A stretch of DNA of 53,900 bases from Methanolobus sp. UBA32. GTDB taxonomy: Archaea > Halobacteriota > Methanosarcinia > Methanosarcinales > Methanosarcinaceae. Positions 43,592 to 52,349 of this stretch are shown here, piece by piece. Position 1 is the first letter of the stretch. Each line of letters opens with the position of its first letter. The DNA is taken from NCBI GenBank assembly GCA_002507205.1, contig DAZF01000043.1, forward strand, positions 353 through 54,252, read 5' to 3'. Under the pieces are notes generated by a model that searched no databases, was not told where the DNA came from, and was given only the letters and a program-made list of their open reading frames with translations. The translations under genes and the position numbers were made by a program.

Positions 43592-44281
43592 ATGAGAATA
43601 CTGCTGATATCAGATATTCATGGTAATAAAGAAGCACTGGATTCAGTGCTTGATGTGCCCCATGACAGGGTAATCTGCCTTGGTGACCTTGCTGATTATG
43701 GTCCCTCTCCATCAGAGTGCATAGACCTTATCATGCAACATGGAATCGAAACAGTTCTTGGTAACCATGATGCAGCCGTAGGTTCCGGAATTGAATGCGG
43801 ATGTGGGTATAAATACAAACATCTTTCAGTTGCTACCAGGGATTACACCAGAGAAGTGATAACAGAAGAGCAAATGGCGTTCCTTCGCCAGCTTTCCTTC
43901 AGTATTGAGAAAGAGATAGACGGTCTGAAACTTTATTTTACACATGGAAGTCCAAGGTCCAATTACGAATACATGAGGCCGGACACACCGGAATCTGAGA
44001 TCGAGGAAATGGTATCTGGAATTGATGCAGATGTTCTGTTCATAGGTCATTCACACCATCCTTTTATCAGGAAATTCAAGAACATGCTGATAATAAACCC
44101 GGGATCTGCAGGTCAGCCCAGGGATGGTGACTGGCGTGCCAGTTGTGTGGTGTTTGATACATCCAGTTCGGAAGCTGAGATCATACGCTGTGATTATGAT
44201 ATAGATATAACCTGTAAAAAAATAAAGGAAAACATGCCCAACTCTGATGACCTGATAACAATATTAAAGAGAGGGTACTGA
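43592..44281 (+). CDS. Metallophosphoesterase
   Basis: A calcineurin-type phosphoesterase, 229 aa from ATG 43592 (preceded by GGTGA). The metal motifs are complete: LLISDIHGN, CLGDLADYGPSP, LGNHD, then TH and GHSHHP. The frame is open from ATG 43544 but that start lacks a Shine-Dalgarno and adds a non-conserved leader. It may hydrolyse a nucleotide or phosphoester; substrate unknown. Second gene of the permease operon. Confidence 0.85.
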   Translation: MRILLISDIHGNKEALDSVLDVPHDRVICLGDLADYGPSPSECIDLIMQHGIETVLGNHDAAVGSGIECGCGYKYKHLSVATRDYTREVITEEQMAFLRQLSFSIEKEIDGLKLYFTHGSPRSNYEYMRPDTPESEIEEMVSGIDADVLFIGHSHHPFIRKFKNMLIINPGSAGQPRDGDWRASCVVFDTSSSEAEIIRCDYDIDITCKKIKENMPNSDDLITILKRGY

Positions 44282-44315
44282 CATTCCATTTGCTTAATTG
44301 GGAAGTGTTCACTAA

Positions 44316-44498
44316 ATGGTACTTATCACTGTTCACGATGACAAATGTACTGGTTGTGGTTCATGTGTGGATGCATGCCAGAATGATGTACTTGAACTAA
44401 AGGATGGGATATGTTTCCCTGCAAGGATGAGTTCGTGCAAATACTGTATTGATTGCGTGAGATCCTGCGATTTTTATGCTATTAAAGTGTTTATTTAA
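44316..44498 (+). CDS. Two-cluster [4Fe-4S] ferredoxin
   Basis: A 60-aa protein with two classical Cys sets, CTGCGSCVDAC and CKYCIDCVRSC, each of the C-x2-C-x2-C-x3-C type; each set supplies ligands for one [4Fe-4S] cluster. It is a small cytoplasmic electron carrier. In this operon it may supply electrons to the thioredoxin-like protein or to a reductase elsewhere (inference). Confidence 0.9.
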   Translation: MVLITVHDDKCTGCGSCVDACQNDVLELKDGICFPARMSSCKYCIDCVRSCDFYAIKVFI

Positions 44499-44515
44499 AC
44501 CAAAGAGATGAAAAT

Positions 44516-44749
44516 ATGAAAATAGAGATATTAGGTTCCGGTTGTCCAAAGTGCAACAAAGCCAAGAACTCAGTTGAAAAAGCAGTTGAGCAGACGGGTG
44601 TCAATGCTGAGATAGTAAAGGTTGAAGATATGGACAGCATACTGGCATATGGTGTATTGATTACGCCTGCTGTTGTTGTTGATGGTGATGTAAAGATTGC
44701 TGGCAGGGTACCAAAGGTTGAAGAGGTTATCGAATGGATAACAAAGTAA
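44516..44749 (+). CDS. Thioredoxin-like small redox protein (CPKC)
   Basis: A 77-aa thioredoxin-fold protein with active site GSGCPKC at residues 8-14 and the cis-Pro segment LITPAVVVDG, as in the MTH895/redox-active disulfide protein 2 group. It should exchange dithiol/disulfide electrons with a partner. Its 3' end overlaps the next gene by 16 bases. Confidence 0.88.
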   Translation: MKIEILGSGCPKCNKAKNSVEKAVEQTGVNAEIVKVEDMDSILAYGVLITPAVVVDGDVKIAGRVPKVEEVIEWITK

Positions 44750-45129
44750 TACCTATGTCTGGGAATGTAAAATGTTCATGTGGCTCTGATATTGTGGGTA
44801 TATTCCCATGTGCCGGTGCATCCAATGTTGGTCAGTTAAGCAATGCTGTTGCAATTGAATTGCACAAGCAGGGCGTTGGTAATATGATGTGCACCGTAGG
44901 TATCGGTGGTAAGAGACCTGGTTTGCTTAAATCTGCGGAAGGCTGTGAGTCTATAATAGTAATAGACGGATGCCCGGTGAACTGTGCGAAGGCAACGATG
45001 GAAGAAGCAGGTATTCCTATAGGGAAGCACATACTGCTCACAGACCTGGATATAAAAAAGAATAAGGACCTTGACCTTGACCCTGAACAGGTAAAGGAAG
45101 TCCTGTCAAAGGTCTCAGAGCTGCTCTGA
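44734..45129 (+). CDS. DGC-domain putative zinc-binding protein
   Basis: A 131-aa protein with the DGC motif (IDGCPVNCA, near residue 78), an N-terminal CSCGSD pair and FPCAGASNVGQLSNAVA, matching the putative zinc-binding DGC family. Cysteines at conserved places suggest a metal or redox centre. It overlaps the thioredoxin gene and closes the operon permease-phosphoesterase-ferredoxin-thioredoxin-DGC. ATG 44755 (MSGNVKCS) is an alternative start. Confidence 0.85.
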   Translation: MDNKVIPMSGNVKCSCGSDIVGIFPCAGASNVGQLSNAVAIELHKQGVGNMMCTVGIGGKRPGLLKSAEGCESIIVIDGCPVNCAKATMEEAGIPIGKHILLTDLDIKKNKDLDLDPEQVKEVLSKVSELL

Positions 45130-45144
45130 GACATTAATTCTTTC

Positions 45145-45174
45145 ATGAATCCTGAGAAAGATGCCAGGATTCAT
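45145..45174. terminator. Bidirectional hairpin between convergent genes
   Basis: ATGAATCCTG (45145-45154) and CAGGATTCAT (45165-45174) form a perfect 10-bp stem with a ten-base loop, 15 bases after the DGC stop and overlapping the stop codon of the convergent phosphodiesterase. T-rich sequence follows on the plus strand. Confidence 0.6.
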
Positions 45175-45659
45175 ATTTCTATTATCTCTACACCAAGTTC
45201 GGGATCAAGGAGTGCCACCGTTCGTTTTCCGGTGAGTACTCCTGCAGTCTCTCCCGGATTTATCAACAAAGTTTCATTTATTTCAGTGACACCTGCATGA
45301 TGCGTGTGTCCCCTGACAACTATATCAAAGTCCCCTGATTCTGCCAGAGCGTTTACCGGGGGTTCGTATATTCCATGAAGGAGTGCAATGCGTTTTCCTT
45401 CGATTTCCAGATCTCCGAAATCGCCACAACACTGTGCACCGATCTCATCAAATTTCTGTTTAAGAAGTAATCTGTCACCGTCATTGTTACCAAAAACAAA
45501 ATACAGATCGGCATCCAGTTTGCTGAAACCTGCTGCCGTAAATGGTGAGATAATGTCCCCGGCATGCAGGACGGTCCTGACCTTCTTTTTATTGAATAGT
45601 TCCACAGCGGTCCTGATTGCATCCATATTATCATGAGAGTCAGCCATTATTCCTATCAT
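45171..45659 (-). CDS. YfcE/MJ0936-like phosphodiesterase
   Basis: A 162-aa calcineurin-like phosphodiesterase with GIMADSHDN, HAGDIISP, FGNNDGD, LLHG and GHTHHAGV, the complete metal-binding set. Length fits the single-domain archaeal YfcE group, active on phosphodiesters in vitro. Distinct from the phosphoesterase at 43592-44281, which has a different insert. Confidence 0.88.
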   Translation of the reverse strand: MIGIMADSHDNMDAIRTAVELFNKKKVRTVLHAGDIISPFTAAGFSKLDADLYFVFGNNDGDRLLLKQKFDEIGAQCCGDFGDLEIEGKRIALLHGIYEPPVNALAESGDFDIVVRGHTHHAGVTEINETLLINPGETAGVLTGKRTVALLDPELGVEIIEI

Positions 45660-45730
45660 TTTTCCACTTCTCCTCTTTAAAGAAGGTGTGGACAGGATTT
45701 ATTCTTTTTCAGTATTTTGCATCGGTAATT

Positions 45731-46999
45731 CTAAATGAATTTGCCACGCCTGAAAAGTGAAATAATGAGCATGAAAGTGCAAAGCAGCAAAGAGCTGTTC
45801 TGTGCAAGCTTTGCGGAACTTGTTTCAGTTGAACCGGAAACAGAGTTCTCTATACTGATGCTGTCCTCTTCTTCCTGATCTGTGATTTTGCTGTCAGATC
45901 CATCATTTAATAATACTTCATCTTCCATATCATCAGATGGTGTTTCTGCAGTGATGGCAAACGGTGAGAATCCCGGAGTCTTTGCTTCAAAAATGACAAA
46001 ATCCTCATTTTCTCCTGTTATTTCAGTATCAAGAGTTTCCCACTTTCCGGCATGGTATCTTTTCAGGTTTATGTTGCCTGAATCTACATCATTGACCCTG
46101 ATCCAGTTTTTAAGAACAACAAAAGATATTCTCATATCATCCATATTAGTTCCAGTGACATAGCCTGCTTTCCCTATCCAGATATTCATGTTCCTGTAGA
46201 TCAGTCCTTCCGGATTTTCTGAAACGGTGGAAGATACATCTTTAAGCACCTCAATGGTGCTTGTTATGAAACCGGCACTTTTCAGTGATCTGTAACTAAT
46301 AGAACTGATGGGATTTGAGTTCTCATCAAAGGAATAAATGATATCCGTTTCTGCGGTGATATAGAGTTTTTTAACTTCTTTAAAGGCAATATTACCGGCC
46401 TCTTCACCTGTATCTCCTCCACCGCCGCCACCTCCACCGGAGCTGGCAGTTGTTTCATCTATCTGGGAAGAGGGTATATTTTCATTGATAGTGACCTGTG
46501 CGGTATGAGTAGTTACGGGAACGGACAAACCGTCAGAATTGCTTAATATTACATTGGAAATACCAATAACACAGTCCCCTGATGTATCGGAAGCCGTGAA
46601 TGTAATGCGGGCAAAAGTTCCCTCCGTAGTTATTTCGGCTTTGCCCAGGGTCACTGCAAAGAGCCCACTGATTCTTCCTTGAGTTTCATCTCCTGTCCCC
46701 CCAATGAAGATTGACATGGTTCCATCCTGCTTGAAGAAATCCCCTTCATTAACGCTGCTCACCGAAAGCATGTCCGGATCATACAGAATGTCAAGCTGTG
46801 CACCGGCAATGGGAGTTTCCGGCTCTATATTTATGTATACATCAAGTTCCTGATTTGCATCTATGCTCCGGCTTGAGGGTGATATGCTGACAACAGATTC
46901 TGCTGATGTGGTTAGAATACAAGCATAGATAAGTGTTAACACAAGGAAAAGAAGCATTATTTTTCTGTAAGAATCAGGGGAATATTTCATTCTGTTCAT
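45731..46999 (-). CDS. Cohesin / PGF-pre-PGF domain surface protein
   Basis: A 422-aa secreted protein: signal peptide (about 15-35), a cohesin-like beta sandwich (about 40-165: VSISPSSRSIDANQELDVYI, AGAQLDILYDPDML, GTFARITFTAS), a Gly-rich linker, then a PGF-pre-PGF domain (about 200-360: NIWIGKAGYV, RISFVVLKNWI, KTPGFSPFAITAE). The end is a hydrophobic helix with RRGKF, not an obvious PGF-CTERM. It should be anchored to the cell surface. ATG 46999 is used; 46990 is possible. A TATATTGCAATATA palindrome (47031-47044) overlies its promoter. Confidence 0.8.
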   Translation of the reverse strand: MNRMKYSPDSYRKIMLLFLVLTLIYACILTTSAESVVSISPSSRSIDANQELDVYINIEPETPIAGAQLDILYDPDMLSVSSVNEGDFFKQDGTMSIFIGGTGDETQGRISGLFAVTLGKAEITTEGTFARITFTASDTSGDCVIGISNVILSNSDGLSVPVTTHTAQVTINENIPSSQIDETTASSGGGGGGGGDTGEEAGNIAFKEVKKLYITAETDIIYSFDENSNPISSISYRSLKSAGFITSTIEVLKDVSSTVSENPEGLIYRNMNIWIGKAGYVTGTNMDDMRISFVVLKNWIRVNDVDSGNINLKRYHAGKWETLDTEITGENEDFVIFEAKTPGFSPFAITAETPSDDMEDEVLLNDGSDSKITDQEEEDSISIENSVSGSTETSSAKLAQNSSLLLCTFMLIISLFRRGKFI

Positions 47000-47149
47000 C
47001 CGCACACACCCAACAATTATTTAAAAATAATATATTGCAATATATATTTATATTTTGTTATTTTAGTCGGTCAGACTTTACAGTAGTGGTGTTTAGATAT
47101 TGACATAAAAAGTGAGAGGGCAAATCAGGTAGTCCGGCAAAAGGTCAAT

Positions 47150-47648
47150 TTAGATACAGGCACCAAAATCCAGGTTTCCTGTGTCCAGTTCTTCTTTTAG
47201 GTTCTCTGAAATGCAGTCTTTACATATCCTTTTACCCTGAACAAGGGCAAGATTATCAGTGGATCGATTGGAAATTTCGTATTTTTACATTCTTTTGCCT
47301 CATGTAGAGATAGATTTCAAATTCAACAAGTGGCTTTGCTGTGTGTCCCCACCTTTGGATCTTGCTGTTTCGCCAGTATTCGTAATTGAATGTTGTTTCA
47401 AAATCTTCCTGTAGGAATTCCATAACGAAATCCTGAAGAAATGCTTTCTTTCTCAGGAATGTTTCATTCTTATCAAGGAACCAGAGGAGAATTGCAAGTG
47501 CAGTAATATCTGATTCCTCAGAATTGTCTCCCCAGCAGAATTCTCTTTCTTCATAGACAATATTGTTCTTGTTCAGGATATCTAAAGAAAGAGGGGAATC
47601 AAAGAGGAATATCTCCTTTGTTTCCCCTAGTTTTTCTCCTGAAATCAC
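47150..47648 (-). CDS. Hypothetical protein, 130 aa as read, with apparent frameshifted C-terminus
   Basis: The intact frame runs from GTG 47648 to TGA at 47256-47258, ending NFQSIH. I do not recognise the family (DSPLSLDILNKNNIVYEERE). Beyond the stop, another frame continues as coding-like sequence to TAA at 47150-47152: YEISNRSTDNLALVQGKRICKDC, then ISENLKEELD. Dropping one T from the T5 run at 47282-47286 (A5 on the coding strand) joins the two, giving a C-terminal CxxC tail. It overlaps the preceding gene (GTGA). Third gene of an operon; function unknown. Confidence 0.55.
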
Positions 47649-48100
47649 ATTAATGCTCTGACATCTACTTTTGTCTTGAACTCTTCGAGAGTTATGTAAG
47701 AATCCAGATAATCCTGAATATCAGTTGTTTGTACTGTGACCTCATAGAGTGGCTCGGTTCCATCGTACATCTCTATGATGACCTCGTTCGTATAAGGTGC
47801 GGTTTCAGCTGCCACACCCATCATATAGAACCAGATCAGGAGCGCATCGGTATCTGATCTTACAGGTGGCTGGTCATATCTTAAAAGTACCTGCTCTTCA
47901 GTTACTTCCACCACAGTGTCATCAATTCCCTTGAATGATAGGGATTCATATATTGACATGCTTGCCGCGCTGTCAACATCATAGCTGTCCGATATCATGG
48001 AATCCCAGTCATCATTACTGTATGAGCTGTCATCATCTCCGCCTGAGAACAGGAGGAACAATAATACTATTCCTATTATTGCGATCGTTCTTTTTTTCAT
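47645..48100 (-). CDS. Secreted/membrane hypothetical protein, 151 aa
   Basis: I do not recognise this protein. A basic start (KKRTIAIIGIVLLFLLF) forms a signal or anchor helix, followed by a Gly/Asp/Ser stretch and an alpha+beta region (VEVTEEQVLLRYDQPPVRSD, NEVIIEMYDG, QDYLDSYITLEEFKTKV). Outside-facing after export is likely. The frame opens at 48163, but ATG 48100 is the natural start and overlaps the stop of the 572-aa gene by four bases (ATGA). Confidence 0.6.
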   Translation of the reverse strand: MKKRTIAIIGIVLLFLLFSGGDDDSSYSNDDWDSMISDSYDVDSAASMSIYESLSFKGIDDTVVEVTEEQVLLRYDQPPVRSDTDALLIWFYMMGVAAETAPYTNEVIIEMYDGTEPLYEVTVQTTDIQDYLDSYITLEEFKTKVDVRALM

Positions 48101-49815
48101 AGGTCGTATTCCTCCCCGTTGTTGTAAGTTACTCCAGGATTGGTACGTTTTACCACCTGGCAATTATCCCATTTCCAGGGTTTCCAGCTGCTTCCGGAGT
48201 CTTTAAGAGCAACATCACCAATAGGATTCTCCCATTCATCGGTAGGTATGTAATAGGTTCCATCTTTTGTTGTTACCTTGACCCATTGGTCAGGGCTTAT
48301 CTCATGCTCTTGTCCATTCTCATCGGTATAGGGCATAGAATAAGAAGGTCCATCCGATGTCTGTGTTACTTTTCCATATGAATCAAGGAAGGCGTTAGGT
48401 GTGGAAGTCCCAATTGGACCATTTGTTATAACTCCCTGTCTGGCATCGCTGTTCTTTATAGCGTTGTCGAGTTCAGGTACTACCATGATCAGCTTTTCAG
48501 TCACTTCAAATCCGGTCTTTACAAGTTCACCAACAACAGGAATCTTATCAGCAACTTCCTGGCCACCTTTTGCAACTGCATACAGGGCTTTTGCAGCGGT
48601 GCCCGACGACCCTTTCATCTCACTTAGTTTCTCGGAATCTTTGTAGATGTCAACATATTTGTCCACTTCTTCTTTCACACTATTGAGCTTATCCAGTTTC
48701 TCAAATGTCTTTGAGATCTTTGAGTCCCCATACGTATCTGAGAAGAATGAAGCGGCTTCGTGTCCTGTTTTCAGCTTCTCCATGCTTTCCTTCCTGGTAT
48801 TATCCAGCGCATCAAGATACAGGTTCTCACTGAGTTTTTCCGCAACCTTTTCCTTTCCTTCGTAGTCAGGTCCGCCGCCAACACTTACAGAAGAGCTTCC
48901 TGCCTCAAAGTTAAAGTCGTCTCCAAAGACATCTTTGATAATATCCCTGTTAGCTTCAATCCCCTGTTCTCCACCAGTATCCATTCCCTCAAGCTTGTCT
49001 ATGTCTTCAGAGCTTTCATCCCTTATCATGTCAATTATCTTAGCTTCCTGCTCCATCGCTTCGACAAAATCTTCAGGTAAAATGAAGTTCATGTTAATGT
49101 TCTGGATGTCTTCTATATCCCGTTTGTCAATATCCTCAACATCCATTTCTCCTTCGTATTCGATAAGTCCTTCAGATAATAATCTGTCATACTCTGAGAA
49201 CAGTTCATCAAATTCCTTTTCAAGAGCGTAGTCATCAGTTTCTTCATAATCATATTCTGTTGATTCAATTTCCTCATATTCCGCATCATCATCTGTAACT
49301 GCCGGTATATCTTCCGGGATTGTATTCTCAAGTGAATCGTATTCCTCGACTGCAGTGTCCTCTGTTACTACTTCGCCGATAGCACCGCTTTTTAAAGAGG
49401 CATCTACAAATGTAGTGAAAATAACCTCTGCTACCGGTTCCAGCTCTGAAAGGGGAAGATTATAACCATCAATATTCACAAATACCCTGGTCCCATAGGG
49501 TGTCGGAGCATCGAAAACTATAGCACTGCTTACTATCATGTCCGGGGTTTCATATACAGTCATTCTTTGTTCCATGTCCCAGTAGCCAGGGTCTCTCATG
49601 TCGGGTTCCAGGGTAACTTCAGAATAATAGACAAGACCGACATGCTCATTGTCATTAACATACCATGCAAAGTCTTCAGTAAAACCGGGTTTTATCTCTT
49701 TCCCGGCTTCGTAGATTATGCTTTTTATCTCTTCATGGTTGTACTCTGCTGTAGTTACAGGTACAGACATCGAAACAACTATTAAAATAAAAACAAATAA
49801 CATATTTAGCTTCAT
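48097..49815 (-). CDS. Large secreted hypothetical protein, 572 aa
   Basis: A protein with an N-terminal signal peptide (about 1-23), an acidic middle (about 165-300, rich in Glu, Asp and Tyr), a helical region (about 320-470) including AKALYAVAKGGQEVADKIP, and a beta-rich end with YIPTDEWENP and KPWKWDNCQV. I recognise no family. The helix-rich segment could insert in or sit on a membrane, but there is no second clear TM. It heads a three-gene overlapping operon with 47645-48100 and 47150-47648, suggesting a secreted complex. Confidence 0.65.
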   Translation of the reverse strand: MKLNMLFVFILIVVSMSVPVTTAEYNHEEIKSIIYEAGKEIKPGFTEDFAWYVNDNEHVGLVYYSEVTLEPDMRDPGYWDMEQRMTVYETPDMIVSSAIVFDAPTPYGTRVFVNIDGYNLPLSELEPVAEVIFTTFVDASLKSGAIGEVVTEDTAVEEYDSLENTIPEDIPAVTDDDAEYEEIESTEYDYEETDDYALEKEFDELFSEYDRLLSEGLIEYEGEMDVEDIDKRDIEDIQNINMNFILPEDFVEAMEQEAKIIDMIRDESSEDIDKLEGMDTGGEQGIEANRDIIKDVFGDDFNFEAGSSSVSVGGGPDYEGKEKVAEKLSENLYLDALDNTRKESMEKLKTGHEAASFFSDTYGDSKISKTFEKLDKLNSVKEEVDKYVDIYKDSEKLSEMKGSSGTAAKALYAVAKGGQEVADKIPVVGELVKTGFEVTEKLIMVVPELDNAIKNSDARQGVITNGPIGTSTPNAFLDSYGKVTQTSDGPSYSMPYTDENGQEHEISPDQWVKVTTKDGTYYIPTDEWENPIGDVALKDSGSSWKPWKWDNCQVVKRTNPGVTYNNGEEYDL

Positions 49816-49942
49816 ATAACTACAAAGTTAATATAATTCTATAAAACATTTTTGATATGCAGCGACGTTTTTTCTGTGCAGATGTGCACATCAGCAATCA
49901 TATTATTCAAAACACTGATATTAAGAAATAAAAGATGTTGCC

Positions 49943-50515
49943 TTAATTACCACGGAGATATTTTTCCCGTGTCAGAAGGAAATACTCGGAATCCCTGTCG
50001 TCCATCTTGACAGTACCCTGATATTCCATTCCCACTCTTTTTGCCAGGTTTATCGAATCAATGTTCTCAGGAGAACAGTAAACTGCTATCCTGTTGATAT
50101 CAAGAACAAGGACCATGTATTCTATCATTTTTTCCATTGCTTCCGTTGCATATCCCATACCACGGAATTCCGGTTCAAGAGCATAATATACCTGTGTATC
50201 CGGAGAAAATTCAAGTGATGCAAAACCGCATGAACCAATCACTTCTCCATTATCCTTTTTGGAAATTGCCATTGCAAAGAGTGGTTCATCCGAACTGTAT
50301 GATTGTATGAGCATGCCAAGGAATTCTTTTGTTTCCTCAAGGCTTCGGTGAAGAGGCATATCCGTGGAACCGGTTACTTCTTCATTGTTGAAAAAAAGGT
50401 GTAACCTGTCAAGATCATCTTCCACATATCTTCTGATTACCAATCGTTCCGTGTTTATGGATTGTGGGATCTTCATGAAATAATATTTGTCTGACTGATA
50501 CAAAAAATTGTCCAT
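49943..50515 (-). CDS. GNAT acetyltransferase, RimJ/RimL type
   Basis: A 190-aa GNAT with SINTERLVIRRYVEDDLDRL at the start, EVIGSCGFASLEF, YYALEPEFRGMGYATEAMEKMIEY (acetyl-CoA loop R-x-x-G-x-A) and ENIDSINLAKRVGM, the pattern of the RimJ/RimL and ribosomal-protein-Ser/Ala acetyltransferases. Substrate unknown. ATG 50515 is used; 50530 and 50476 are alternatives. It follows the glutamine amidotransferase gene by 23 bases on the same strand. Confidence 0.85.
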   Translation of the reverse strand: MDNFLYQSDKYYFMKIPQSINTERLVIRRYVEDDLDRLHLFFNNEEVTGSTDMPLHRSLEETKEFLGMLIQSYSSDEPLFAMAISKKDNGEVIGSCGFASLEFSPDTQVYYALEPEFRGMGYATEAMEKMIEYMVLVLDINRIAVYCSPENIDSINLAKRVGMEYQGTVKMDDRDSEYFLLTREKYLRGN

Positions 50516-50538
50516 TGGTCTGGATAACAATGAACCTG

Positions 50539-51246
50539 TCAGAGCAATCCTGCAATCTTCAGGAAATTACTGAATAGTTCTCTTCCTGTGTTGCTATATT
50601 CATCAGAAAGTAATTCAAAATCAGTTTTGAGTTTATCCCTGTCCATCTCCATGAGTTCAGGGTCGTTGTCAAGCCACACATCATACATTTCCGGTGTCAG
50701 TTCAAAATGCCCCTGAATCCCGTAGGCATTTTCACCGATTTTTATTATCTGGTGCCAGCAGTACTTTCCGGTAGCCAGCAATTGCATCTTTTCGGTTATA
50801 TTTACTGTTTCACCGTGTAAATGGAATATCTTCAGAGGAGTTTCAAGATCGGCAAACAGAGGGTCATGTGAATGTTCTTCTCCAATGTCGACTGAATAAT
50901 AGTTACCATCTTCTCCACGGAAGCCTATTTCTTTTACATCATTTGCGTGCACAGAGCCTCCACAGGACTTCACAAGTGCCTGCATGCCAAGACAGATACC
51001 AAGGTAAGGTATGCCTGCATCAATTGCCTGCTTTATAATTTCAAGTTCTGTTAACATCTTCCCGGTTGTGTCGTTGGCACTGTCCGGTCCACCGAAAACC
51101 ATTATTGCAGAATAGTTTTCAGGGTTCGGTATTTTATCACCTGCATCAAGGTCGATGATGTCGTGAGAAATATTATTTTCATCCAGGATATCTTTTAGTA
51201 TCCCGGGACCTTCTCTTGAAACGTTCTTTACAATTAACAGGCTCAT
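50539..51246 (-). CDS. Class I glutamine amidotransferase-like protein
   Basis: A 235-aa protein of the GATase1 family, close to the stand-alone GMP-synthase-like group. The nucleophile elbow GICLGMQAL near residue 82, FHLHGET, and the catalytic His-Glu in IQGHFELTPEM near 176 complete the triad. It probably hydrolyses glutamine or a gamma-glutamyl compound; no synthetase partner is adjacent. Confidence 0.85.
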   Translation of the reverse strand: MSLLIVKNVSREGPGILKDILDENNISHDIIDLDAGDKIPNPENYSAIMVFGGPDSANDTTGKMLTELEIIKQAIDAGIPYLGICLGMQALVKSCGGSVHANDVKEIGFRGEDGNYYSVDIGEEHSHDPLFADLETPLKIFHLHGETVNITEKMQLLATGKYCWHQIIKIGENAYGIQGHFELTPEMYDVWLDNDPELMEMDRDKLKTDFELLSDEYSNTGRELFSNFLKIAGLL

Positions 51247-51638
51247 GGATTCCTATATCTGCTTTGTGAAATAAATTGTTTATGAGTAGAAGCCGCTAAA
51301 AAATGCTATGTCACATAAGATCAATCTGGAAATCGAAGATTCCCAACAGCCAGGATTCCTGAATATTTTTTGAAAGGGTAACTTTCATGATTCGTTTTTT
51401 CTAATCAGGGAAATTCTGGCTTGTTGGGTTCCGTTTTTGGTAAATTATGGTACCACCCGTTATTATTTGCCGTACCTCCAACCAATCACACCAAACGAAC
51501 AATCGTTAGTCTACAACTTTATTGCGTATGGTCTAACTTAACAAAAGTTCTTCACACATCCATATTATTTAAAAACATCTATCATGCGGTATATGCTAAT
51601 TCTCATGATAATGATGTACTTTGTTGTTTTGGTATACA
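51247..51638. other. Intergenic stretch, no gene seen
   Basis: This 392-base gap upstream of the glutamine amidotransferase (-) and downstream of the macro-domain gene (-) has no convincing gene. A plus-strand frame (51421-51690) is Cys/Ser-rich, lacks a Shine-Dalgarno and overlaps the macro gene. A weak minus-strand promoter for the amidotransferase may lie near 51270-51290. Confidence 0.4.
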
Positions 51639-52181
51639 TTATCTGCTGGTTTCGATAAAAGAAGCCTGCTCCCATAGTGCATTCGAATAAAAGTGATGTG
51701 CATTTTCATTGAAACAGATTAGCCTGACATCTTCCAGTGAGCTACCATCCTTAAGATGTTCAAGTATAGTTCTTGCAGCAAGTTCCGATGCTCTGTCAAC
51801 GGGAAAGCCATAGGCTCCGATACTTATTCCTGGAAAGGCAATGCTTCTGACATCATATTCTTCTGCAAGAATGAGTGAATTCCTGTATGCATCGGTCAGC
51901 AGTTGTTCCTCTCTGAAATTTCCTCCTTTCCAGACAGGTCCAACGGTATGTATCACCCACTTTGCAGGGAGTTTGTATCCTTTTGTTATTCTGGCTTCTC
52001 CTGTCGGGCACCCTCCAAGTGTACGGCATTTTTCCAGAAGTTGCGGACCGGCTGCATAATGTATAGCTCCGTCAACACCTCCTCCGCCCAGAAGTGAATT
52101 GTTGGCAGCGTTCACTATGGCATCAACTTCCTGTTCCACTATGTCTCCCATTATTACACTGATGATATCGGAAATATCCAT
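51639..52181 (-). CDS. Macro domain protein (ADP-ribose / O-acetyl-ADP-ribose hydrolase type)
   Basis: A 180-aa macro domain with VNAANNSLLGGGGVDGAIH near residue 24, PTGEARITKGYKLPAKWVIHTVGPV and AFPGISIGAYGFP, the pattern of MacroD-type proteins such as YmdB, which bind ADP-ribose and hydrolyse O-acetyl-ADP-ribose or ADP-ribosyl-Asp/Glu. Length is normal. It stands alone here, between the amidotransferase and a dipeptidase. Confidence 0.9.
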   Translation of the reverse strand: MDISDIISVIMGDIVEQEVDAIVNAANNSLLGGGGVDGAIHYAAGPQLLEKCRTLGGCPTGEARITKGYKLPAKWVIHTVGPVWKGGNFREEQLLTDAYRNSLILAEEYDVRSIAFPGISIGAYGFPVDRASELAARTILEHLKDGSSLEDVRLICFNENAHHFYSNALWEQASFIETSR

Positions 52182-52349
52182 ATTATCTCCTCTCTTTTTC
52201 GGTTCATAATCTTTAAGGAAAGAATTGTCAAGATTCTTCTTATATTTGTTGTATGATATATTTGGTACAGAGCAGGCAATAGACTATATCTCATTAATGC
52301 AAAATTTATGGAGTAAGATTTTAAGATTCAAGATATGGCAGGTTAGTTC

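Noticed and set aside
48401..49231. Several Ser-rich plus-strand frames inside the 572-aa secreted protein gene
   Set aside because: They are antisense of an acidic protein; high Ser content follows from Asp/Glu codons on the other strand.
51421..51690. 89-codon plus-strand frame in the gap before the macro gene
   Set aside because: It overlaps the macro-domain gene and has no Shine-Dalgarno, membrane pattern or recognisable motif.
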